From JABWBJ01 sp036507855 (lineage in GTDB: Bacteria; Gemmatimonadota; Gemmatimonadetes; Gemmatimonadales; Gemmatimonadaceae): a stretch of 54,993 nucleotides of DNA. The stretch spans positions 1 to 54,993 of the forward strand of contig DATCIJ010000058.1 in assembly GCA_036507855.1 (NCBI GenBank). The letters run 5' to 3'. How positions within the stretch are numbered: position 1 is the first letter of the stretch; each line of letters starts with the position of its first letter. The position numbers were made by a program, and so were the translations under genes. The notes below the pieces were generated by a model, which worked only from the letters and a program-made list of their open reading frames with translations, had not been told where the DNA came from and did not search any database. Shown here piece after piece: positions 1 through 6,456 of this stretch.

Positions 1-789
1 AGCGCCATCGGGATCGTCGCCAACACGAAGATGGCGGAGGTCGGGCTGGGCGGACACGAGGGGAAGGTGTGGGTGGCAAACTTCGTCGCGCACGTGCTGG
101 TGACCGCAGGCGCCTACTTCTTGTTAGGCGGCTGGCGGCTCGCCGCTGCCACCTCGTCATCTGGCAACTCGGGAGTGGAACGATTCGAGCGCCGTCACTG
201 GATCACGATGGCGGTGATCGGGTCGTGGATCGCCGGCGTGATCGGCCTGAAGCTCAGCGTCGGCCTCGCTGCGTTCCTGGCGGCGTCCGTTCTGGTGCTG
301 ATGGCGGTCGCCGACGAAGCGCCGGCCATGAAGCGGGTTCCGTGGGGCGTGATCGTGATGGTGTGCGGCGTCACCGTGCTGATCGCGGTGCTTGAGAAGA
401 CCGGCGGCATGGACCTGTTCACGTCCCTGTTGGCGCGCCTGGCCAGTCCGGTCACGGTCAACGGCGTGGTCGCGTTCGTCACCGGCCTGATCTCGAGCTG
501 GAGCAGCACCGCCGGCGTGGTGCTCCCTTCCTTCCTGCCGACGGTGCCGGGACTGGTCGAGAAGGTCGGCGGCGGCGATCCGCTGGCGGTCGCGCTCAGC
601 ATCAACGTGGGATCGGCCATGGTCGACGTGTCGCCGCTGTCCACGTTAGGCGCGCTGTGCGTCGCGGCGGTGGCCGATCCCACGGACGCGCGGGTGCTTT
701 TCCGCCAACTCCTCATATGGGGGCTTTCGATGAGCGTGGTGGGGGCCGTGCTGTGCCAACTCCTGGCGGGGGTGATGGCCCGATTCTGA
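1..789 (+). CDS. MatC/SLC13-like dicarboxylate permease, 3' part
   Basis: The reading frame is open from base 1, so this is the C-terminal 262 residues of a gene that starts before the window. The protein is hydrophobic, with about six membrane segments. It carries the family-like stretches MVCGVTVLIAVLEKTGG and SSWSSTAGVVLPSFLPTVPG, followed by INVGSAMVDVSPLSTLGAL. This pattern is known from MatC-type (malonate/dicarboxylate) carriers related to the SLC13/ArsB-NhaD ion-transporter superfamily. It should act in the inner membrane as an ion-coupled anion carrier; the substrate cannot be read from the sequence. The next gene encodes a lyase that releases pyruvate, but the 193-bp spacer between them carries a repeat, so co-transcription is uncertain. 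Confidence 0.8.
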   Translation, partial: SAIGIVANTKMAEVGLGGHEGKVWVANFVAHVLVTAGAYFLLGGWRLAAATSSSGNSGVERFERRHWITMAVIGSWIAGVIGLKLSVGLAAFLAASVLVLMAVADEAPAMKRVPWGVIVMVCGVTVLIAVLEKTGGMDLFTSLLARLASPVTVNGVVAFVTGLISSWSSTAGVVLPSFLPTVPGLVEKVGGGDPLAVALSINVGSAMVDVSPLSTLGALCVAAVADPTDARVLFRQLLIWGLSMSVVGAVLCQLLAGVMARF

Positions 790-795
790 ACACCA

Positions 796-909
796 GCTGA
801 GTTGTCAGTGCTGGGTGCCGGAGCGATTTGCTGGAACGGGAGCTGGTGCTGGGTGGTGGGTGCTGGGTGCTGGGTGCTGGGTGCTGGGTGCTGGGTGCTG
901 GCGGCTGGG
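796..909 (+). repeat. Dispersed intergenic repeat, copy 1, with heptamer array
   Basis: Bases 796-846 are a near match to the right arm of the inverted repeat at 9809-9874, in opposite orientation: the shared core reads CTGAGTTGTCAGT, then CTGGGTGC, then CGATTTGCTGG and ACGGGAGCTGG. Bases 847-909 continue as nine heptamers, mostly TGCTGGG with degenerate ends. The array lies just downstream of the permease stop. An open frame runs through it, but its Trp/Gly/Cys-rich product is an artefact of the heptamer. Confidence 0.8.
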
Positions 910-930
910 GTCCGGCTTCCCCCGACGACA

Positions 931-979
931 GTCCGAAATTCCCCGACTGAATCGACACGCAGATGGGCGAGTTTCGGAC
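931..979. promoter_or_regulatory. 8-bp inverted repeat upstream of the lyase gene
   Basis: GTCCGAAA at 931-938 is perfectly complementary to TTTCGGAC at 972-979, with a 33-base loop. The right arm ends three bases before the chosen ATG, so pairing in the mRNA could mask the start, or the arms could be an operator. It does not resemble a TyrR box. The functional role is inference. Confidence 0.35.
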
Positions 980-982
980 ATC

Positions 983-2401
983 ATGTCACCGCATCCTCCT
1001 CGCACGATGGGGCAGCAGGCCGGCCGGCGTTCCTGGGCCGAGCCGTGGAAGATCAAGATGGTCGAGCCCCTCAGCATGGTGTCGCGCCAGCAACGCGAGC
1101 GCGCCCTGGCCGAAGCCGGCTACAACACCTTCCTCCACCGCTCCGAGCACGTCTACATCGACCTGCTGACGGACAGCGGCACCAGCGCGATGAGCGATCG
1201 CCAGTGGGCGGGCATGATGCTCGGCGACGAGGCGTACGCGGGCAGCCGGAACTTCTACCACCTCGAGGAGGCCGTGCAGCGACGATACGGCTACCGCCAC
1301 CTGGTCCCGACGCACCAGGGTCGCGGCGCTGAACACCTGCTCAGCAAGGTGGCGATACGGCCCGGGCAGGTCGTGCCGGGGAACATGTACTTCACGACGA
1401 CGCGCGCCCACCAGGAACTGGCTGGCGGGAAGTTCGTCGACGTGGTCATTCCCGAGGCTCACGACCCCGCCAGCTTCCATCCGTTCAAGGGAAACGTGGA
1501 CCTCGAGGCGCTCGACGCGCTGATCCGCCGCGTCGGGCCCGCGCAGGTCGCCTACATCAGCCTCGCCGCCACGGTGAACATGGCCGGCGGACAGCCGGTG
1601 AGCCTGGCCAACGCGCGGGCGCTGCGCTCGTTATGCAGCCACCACGGCATTCGCGTCTTCCTCGACGCCACGCGGCTGGTGGAGAACGCCTTCTTCATCC
1701 AGGAGCGCGAAGCGGGCCAGTCGGCCCGGTCCATCGCCGAGATCATGCTCGACTTCTGCGGCTGCACCGACGGCGCCTGGATGAGCGCCAAGAAGGACAG
1801 TCTGGTGAACATCGGCGGCTGGGTCGCGGTCAACGACACCACGATCTTCGAGGAACTGCGCAACCTGGTGGTCCTCTACGAGGGCCTGCACACCTACGGC
1901 GGCCTGGCGGGACGCGATCTCGAAGCGATGGCCATCGGCATCGAGGAGTCGATCAAGGACGACCACGTGCGGGCGCGCATCGGCCAGGTGCGATACCTGG
2001 GCAGCCTCCTCACCGAATGGGACATCCCGATCGTGCACCCGGTGGGCGGCCACGCGATCTTCCTCGACGCGAAGGCCTTCTACGCACACCTGCCCCAGGA
2101 CGCGTTTCCGGCGCAGACGCTCGCCGCCGAACTGTACCTGGACTCGGGGATCCGAGCGATGGAGCGCGGCATCGTGAGCGCGGGACGCGACCCGGTCACG
2201 GGGGATCACCATCGTCCCGCGCTCGAGCTCACGCGCCTGACGATTCCGCGCCGTGTTTACACGCAGGCGCACATGGACGTGGTGGCTGAGTCGGTGAAGA
2301 GCGTCCACGACGCTCGCACGTCGGCGCGCGGCCTGCGAATGGTCCACGAGCCGAAGTACCTCCGGTTCTTCCAGGCGAGATTCGAACCGCTTTGCGCGTA
2401 G
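983..2401 (+). CDS. tpl: Tyrosine phenol-lyase (beta-tyrosinase family)
   Basis: This is a PLP enzyme of the beta-eliminating lyase family, predicted to split L-tyrosine into phenol, pyruvate and ammonia. The product is 472 aa, close to the roughly 456 aa of Citrobacter TPL. The PLP lysine is K271 in MSAKKD, with D228 and Y85 as cofactor/active-site residues. Three positions separate TPL from tryptophanase, and all are TPL-like: T138 (TPL T124), R395 in AMERG (TPL R381) and F462 in LRFF (TPL F448; His in tryptophanase). The ATG at 983 gives an N-terminus ending in AEPWKIK, which lines up with the family; earlier starts would translate the heptamer repeat. An ATG at 1007 is also possible. The upstream ribosome site is weak. 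No amino-acid permease lies next to it. Confidence 0.88.
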   Translation: MSPHPPRTMGQQAGRRSWAEPWKIKMVEPLSMVSRQQRERALAEAGYNTFLHRSEHVYIDLLTDSGTSAMSDRQWAGMMLGDEAYAGSRNFYHLEEAVQRRYGYRHLVPTHQGRGAEHLLSKVAIRPGQVVPGNMYFTTTRAHQELAGGKFVDVVIPEAHDPASFHPFKGNVDLEALDALIRRVGPAQVAYISLAATVNMAGGQPVSLANARALRSLCSHHGIRVFLDATRLVENAFFIQEREAGQSARSIAEIMLDFCGCTDGAWMSAKKDSLVNIGGWVAVNDTTIFEELRNLVVLYEGLHTYGGLAGRDLEAMAIGIEESIKDDHVRARIGQVRYLGSLLTEWDIPIVHPVGGHAIFLDAKAFYAHLPQDAFPAQTLAAELYLDSGIRAMERGIVSAGRDPVTGDHHRPALELTRLTIPRRVYTQAHMDVVAESVKSVHDARTSARGLRMVHEPKYLRFFQARFEPLCA

Positions 2402-2477
2402 GAGGCTGACCTCTCCAGCGACGTGCCCCGGCTGGCGCCGCCGGAGAAATCCCCTACGCCGCGTCAGGGATCCTCTC

Positions 2478-2511
2478 TTGAAGCTGTCCTCCGAATTCCC
2501 GATGGTACAAT
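2478..2511 (+). promoter_or_regulatory. Candidate extended -10 promoter of the signalling operon
   Basis: TGGTACAAT at 2503-2511 is an extended -10 element (TGn followed by TACAAT). TTGAAG at 2478-2483 resembles a -35, but the 22-base spacing is too long, so the extended -10 would carry recognition. It lies about 93 bases before the STAS start and downstream of the lyase stop. This assumes sigma-70-like recognition. Confidence 0.4.
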
Positions 2512-2603
2512 GGTCGTCCCGGCATCGCGCGCTTTCCCTTGTGCGCGTCGGCCAGAGTTCGATTGTCCGATCCCTTCCGTCCGTCCGGGGGGAGGTGGTT
2601 GCC

Positions 2604-2936
2604 ATGGAGATATTGCTGCGCGAGCACGGCCGCTTCACTGTCGTGTCCCCACGGATGCGACTCGACACGGGCACCGCGCCCGATGCTCAGCAGCAGCTTT
2701 CTGCCCTCCTCGACCGCGGTGTGCGCCAGATCGTCGTGGACTTCAGTGAAGTCGCTTACGTGGCGAGCGCGGGGCTCCGGGTCCTGCTCTCCACGGCAAA
2801 GCGGATTCGGGCGTCGGGTGGGGAACTCCGGGTCTGCTGCCTGAACGAGACGGTGCGGGAAGTGTTCGACATCTCCGGATTCAGCGAACTGCTACCCGTC
2901 TTCGCCTCGACAGGAGACGCTGTCCGCGAGGCTTGA
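2604..2936 (+). CDS. STAS-domain anti-sigma factor antagonist (RsbV/SpoIIAA-like)
   Basis: This is a 110-aa single-domain STAS protein, the usual size for RsbV/SpoIIAA. In partner switching such a protein, when unphosphorylated, binds an RsbW-type kinase and frees its target. The phosphorylatable serine is retained as S55 in VASAGLRVLL, although the usual preceding Asp and the following Ser/Thr are both Ala. The start is set by a strong Shine-Dalgarno stretch (GGGGGGAGG) seven to nine bases before the ATG. It is the first gene of a four-gene run and lies 33 bp upstream of the large kinase/NUDT9-like gene. The fourth gene supplies both a PP2C phosphatase and an RsbW-like kinase domain, so a substrate relation is likely. 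No sigma factor lies nearby. Confidence 0.88.
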   Translation: MEILLREHGRFTVVSPRMRLDTGTAPDAQQQLSALLDRGVRQIVVDFSEVAYVASAGLRVLLSTAKRIRASGGELRVCCLNETVREVFDISGFSELLPVFASTGDAVREA

Positions 2937-2969
2937 CGCGGCCGGACCTGCTGGCATGAACGCCTAACG

Positions 2970-5522
2970 ATGACTTTCACGGTCGCCATCGGCACCGACC
3001 TTTCCGACAGCGTGCTCGGCACGGAGCTGAAGTATCTGGGCGGCCCGTCGCACGTCGGCCGCGCGGAGTCCGAGCGTCTCATGGGTGCCGGTCGCGACTA
3101 CGGCCGGGGGCCGCTTCCGACGTTTCTGGCGGCATTCGATCAGGCACGGCGCGCCGGCGCACCGGCGGGGTTGCTCCTGCTCAGCGACACCGGCACCATC
3201 CCCGTCGCAGCGGCGCTCGCGCCGTTGGTTTGTGGCGCGGAGCACGTTGTGGCCGCGCCAGGAGCGGTGCCGTGGGAACCCATGATCGAGGCGATTCACC
3301 GCCTGACGGGGACCGATCCCCTCGCCACGGACGGCCGCGACGAGGTGCAGTTCCTCCTGTTCGGCTGCCAGACCGAGGAGCGGGTCCTGGCCGCCTCACT
3401 CTTCCTGCGGAGCATCCTCGGTTATACGCGAGTGGCGACGTCACCGCACCTGGTGGGGAGCGCTACCACGGAGGCGCACCTGGCAATGCTGCGGCGCCAT
3501 CTGCCACGCGCCGGCGTTCATGTGCTCCTTCGTCTCGAAGATGCCGCGCGCTGGGCCGGCGTCGATGAAACGGTCATGCAGTCCCTCCGCTGCACGGCCT
3601 GCGAGATCGAGCCCGCGGACTTCCGCGAAGGGCTCGGCGAGACGGCCAGGCACATCGTCGAGTTGCTCTGCCTCCATTGGACCAGGGCGCAGCTGCACCC
3701 GCTGGCGGGCGGGTTCAGCGGAAGCCTGCTGCTGCTGGCGTCGGGATGGAAGGGACACGCCCGCACCGAGCCGATGGTGCTGAAGGTCGACACCTGCCAG
3801 CAGATGCGCCGCGAGATCGATGGTTATCACATGGTGAAGGACCTCCTCGGCAAGCACGTGCCCACCTTCGACCTGCCCGTCACGATGAACGGCTCACTGG
3901 GCGTCGGCATGGAGCTGGCCGCGATGGAAGGCGCGCCCGCGTCTCTGCAGGATGCGTTCGAGGAAGCCGAATCCGATGAACAGGCAGAGCGTTTCCTGCG
4001 ACGTCTCGACAAGACGCTGGAGCTTCTGTCGTCACGCCTCTACCGCAACACACGGCGCATCGACTGGGTCAGTCCCTATCGCGCCTTCCACCTGCATATC
4101 GACCTGCAGTTGCAGTGGCTCGACGAAAACCTCGACGCGATCGCGCGCCATTGGAAGGCGGACACCGGCGGCGAGCTGCCCCTGGATCGCGCCATGCTCG
4201 CGACGCTGCTGCGGACGATAAACCGCAACGAGGACGGCGTCGAAACCGAAGTCTGTCTCGTTCACGGCGACCTGAACCTCAAGAACGTCATCTGCGATCA
4301 TGGCGAAAACGTCTGGCTGATCGACTGGACGCACTGCGGGCGCATGCCGGTTGAACTCGACTTCGCGAAGATGGAGAACGACGTCAAGTTCGTCATGAGC
4401 AAGGAGTTCGGCCTGGAAGATCTGCCGCGCCTTCGACAAGTGGAAGAGTACCTCGTCAGGCAACGGATCCCGTCGACGGTGGATAGCCTTCCCGACGATC
4501 TTCGCTTCGCGAAGTGGGACCTGCGTTTCAGGAAGATGCTGCTCGTCGTCCGCAGGATCCGTCAGGTCTGCTTCGATCTGAAGGAGGGCGAGCAGTGGCT
4601 CGTGTATCGCGCCGCGTTGCTCAAGTACGCGCTGCACAGCCTGTCGTTCGACAGACGCCGGGGTCGAGGCGAGTGCGACCTGCCGCAGTTGATGCACGCA
4701 CTGTACTCCGTCGAGTCGCTTCTGAATGACCTGATGGTCGACGACTTCCAGCTCCGCATCCGCGGAGAACGACCCTCGTGCTATCCACCGCGGCAGCGCG
4801 TGTCGATCGACTCGGCACCATGGGCAGTGGAGTGCCCGGAATACCACCCGCCGTATTACGTCGCGCCCGAGGTGCTGGCGAATGACTGCACGTGCGTCGC
4901 CGGCGGGTGGGCGGATCCCGAGGATATAACGCTCGTCTCGGAGGACCTGGCCACGCTCGGCGTGAAGCGCGACGCCGCCGGTCGCCCGCTGCACCCGCAC
5001 GGTCGGACCGGTTTGTCCGGGCGTGGCTCGCTGGGACGCTGGGGCCCGAACGTCGTGGTCGTCGCCGTCATCACGCGCGCCGTGTCCGGCGCGAGCGGTC
5101 TCGAAATCCTTCTTGGTACTCCCGAGGCCTCGGAAGCGCTGGTCCTGCCTCGCGATTTCGTGCGCTCGCGCGAAGCCGCCGAAGCGGCATTGGCTCGCGT
5201 GATAGAGGCCACGGCCGGTTGGCGCATGAACCTGCCCTCGGAGGTGCTGTCGGAAGGATACGAGTACGATCTGCGCCGGACGGATCACGCCTGGGTGGTG
5301 ACCAGCGTTCGACACGTGCACGTCACGGACGGAGGTGTCGAGGATTTCTTCCGCGCCGGCGCGGGGTTCGAGTCCATCTCGTGGCATCCCCTGGATGCGG
5401 CCACCATCAACCGTGTACCGGCCCCCTCAGCCCGTCACGCACGCGCCGCCGTTCGCGCACTCGGAGCCGCAGGACAGTTGACAGGGGCCACCGTCTCCGC
5501 AGTGCTGGCCGCCACCGGTTAA
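2970..5522 (+). CDS. Fusion: isochorismatase-like domain, APH-like kinase and inactive NUDT9-like domain
   Basis: This 850-aa protein appears to be cytosolic, with three regions. Residues 1-200 look like an isochorismatase-type alpha/beta fold around LLFGCQTEERVL (129-140); the usual catalytic Cys position holds R138. Residues 240-600 resemble aminoglycoside phosphotransferase kinases: glycine loop GGFSGS (247-252), K272, HGDLNLKN (432-439) and D452 in LIDWTH, so phosphotransfer looks possible. Residues 625-835 match the ADP-ribose pyrophosphatase NUDT9 and the TRPM2 NUDT9-H domain (GRTGLSGRGSLGRWGPN at 678-694; DLRRTDHAW at 767-775). In the Nudix box E735, R743 and G750 remain, but the three metal-binding Glu are V744, A747 and T748. 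It is therefore probably a nucleotide sensor, not a hydrolase. It sits 33 bp after the STAS gene and 7 bp before the phosphatase gene. Domain 1 is the least certain assignment. Confidence 0.75.
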   Translation: MTFTVAIGTDLSDSVLGTELKYLGGPSHVGRAESERLMGAGRDYGRGPLPTFLAAFDQARRAGAPAGLLLLSDTGTIPVAAALAPLVCGAEHVVAAPGAVPWEPMIEAIHRLTGTDPLATDGRDEVQFLLFGCQTEERVLAASLFLRSILGYTRVATSPHLVGSATTEAHLAMLRRHLPRAGVHVLLRLEDAARWAGVDETVMQSLRCTACEIEPADFREGLGETARHIVELLCLHWTRAQLHPLAGGFSGSLLLLASGWKGHARTEPMVLKVDTCQQMRREIDGYHMVKDLLGKHVPTFDLPVTMNGSLGVGMELAAMEGAPASLQDAFEEAESDEQAERFLRRLDKTLELLSSRLYRNTRRIDWVSPYRAFHLHIDLQLQWLDENLDAIARHWKADTGGELPLDRAMLATLLRTINRNEDGVETEVCLVHGDLNLKNVICDHGENVWLIDWTHCGRMPVELDFAKMENDVKFVMSKEFGLEDLPRLRQVEEYLVRQRIPSTVDSLPDDLRFAKWDLRFRKMLLVVRRIRQVCFDLKEGEQWLVYRAALLKYALHSLSFDRRRGRGECDLPQLMHALYSVESLLNDLMVDDFQLRIRGERPSCYPPRQRVSIDSAPWAVECPEYHPPYYVAPEVLANDCTCVAGGWADPEDITLVSEDLATLGVKRDAAGRPLHPHGRTGLSGRGSLGRWGPNVVVVAVITRAVSGASGLEILLGTPEASEALVLPRDFVRSREAAEAALARVIEATAGWRMNLPSEVLSEGYEYDLRRTDHAWVVTSVRHVHVTDGGVEDFFRAGAGFESISWHPLDAATINRVPAPSARHARAAVRALGAAGQLTGATVSAVLAATG

Positions 5523-5529
5523 CCGTCAC

Positions 5530-6456
5530 ATGCGACTCAATGACCTGGAACTCGCGGCGCTCACCGCCTGGCGGCACGACGTGAACGGTGATGGAACGCG
5601 GGCAGCGCCGGACAATCTGGATAGCTGGATTGGACTGGCGCTGCGACTTGCCCTGCTCGCGTCTCGCCACGTGCGGTCCAGACGTCTTGGCGACCTAGAT
5701 GGGCCGGTGGATTTCAAGCCCGACCGCTCGCCGCTCACCGCGGTCGAGCTCCACGTCGAGCAGATCATCATGCGGGAACTCGCGCGAGCGCCCGCGCCGG
5801 TCACGTTCATCGGCGAGGAAACATCCGACGCAGACTGCGCGAACCGCGTCACACTCGCCGTGGACCCCATCGACGGCACCTGGTCGCTCCTGAACCGCAC
5901 CGAAACCGCCGCCACGAGTCTCGCGTTAGCACGCGATGGACAAACGTTCCTGGGCGTCGTCGCCAATCCGGCAACAGGTGAAATCGCATACGCCGCCGAG
6001 GGGCGCGTTCCGCGGCTGCTGCAGCTCAGCACCTTCGGAGAAGCCGATCGCGCCGTCGACCTGCCCATCCCCCCGGCGGGTCCGGAGGGGCTGCTCGTGA
6101 GCCTCCATCCGCAGCGTGCCGCCGGACCAGTCGCGAAGGCACTGGCTCGTGCCTGGCAGGAAGGTGAACTCGACATGGTACGCTCGGCCGGCGGCGCGCC
6201 TTCGCTCGGGCTGCTCGAGGTGGCGAAGGGAAACTTCGTGTACGTGAACCTGTGGGATCGCCGCGAGTCGGCGGCATGGGACCTGGCGGCAGGACTCATG
6301 CTCGTGCGCACGGCCGGGGGCGAGGCAGTGGATCTCGACGGCCAGCCCGTGTGCCACATCGGTCATCGCGGGCCGTTCATCGCCGCGCTTGATGCCACCG
6401 ACCGGGCGCGCGTGGTGGAACTTACGCGGAACGCGCTCGCCGCGCCCGGGAAGTGA
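5530..6456 (+). CDS. IMPase/CysQ-family phosphatase (3'-phosphonucleotide or inositol phosphate)
   Basis: This is a 308-aa Mg2+-dependent phosphatase of the inositol monophosphatase/CysQ superfamily. It carries the metal motifs GEE (95-97), DPIDGTWSLLN (112-122) and WDLAAG (250-255). The family removes phosphate from inositol phosphates, fructose-1,6-bisphosphate or 3'-phosphoadenosine 5'-phosphate; the substrate cannot be fixed from the sequence. It starts 7 bp after the fusion gene and overlaps the next start by four bases (GTGA), so it is translated with the signalling genes. Placing a nucleotide or sugar phosphatase between a predicted ADP-ribose sensor and a partner-switch phosphatase suggests it makes or removes the signal. 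That role is inference. No clear ribosome site precedes the ATG. Confidence 0.82.
   Translation: MRLNDLELAALTAWRHDVNGDGTRAAPDNLDSWIGLALRLALLASRHVRSRRLGDLDGPVDFKPDRSPLTAVELHVEQIIMRELARAPAPVTFIGEETSDADCANRVTLAVDPIDGTWSLLNRTETAATSLALARDGQTFLGVVANPATGEIAYAAEGRVPRLLQLSTFGEADRAVDLPIPPAGPEGLLVSLHPQRAAGPVAKALARAWQEGELDMVRSAGGAPSLGLLEVAKGNFVYVNLWDRRESAAWDLAAGLMLVRTAGGEAVDLDGQPVCHIGHRGPFIAALDATDRARVVELTRNALAAPGK

Noticed and set aside
847..909. CRISPR-like array
   Set aside because: The units are contiguous heptamers without spacers, and no cas genes are present.
815..982. Extended N-terminus of the lyase through the heptamer array
   Set aside because: The translated stretch is Trp/Gly/Cys repeat without family similarity, and the homologous N-terminus begins after 983.
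983..2401. Tryptophanase (tnaA) assignment
   Set aside because: Arg and Phe at the two specificity positions match TPL; tryptophanase has a hydrophobic residue and His there.
4032..5387. Long antisense frame opposite the kinase/NUDT9-like fusion
   Set aside because: The plus strand has clear kinase and NUDT9-like motifs; the antisense product has none.
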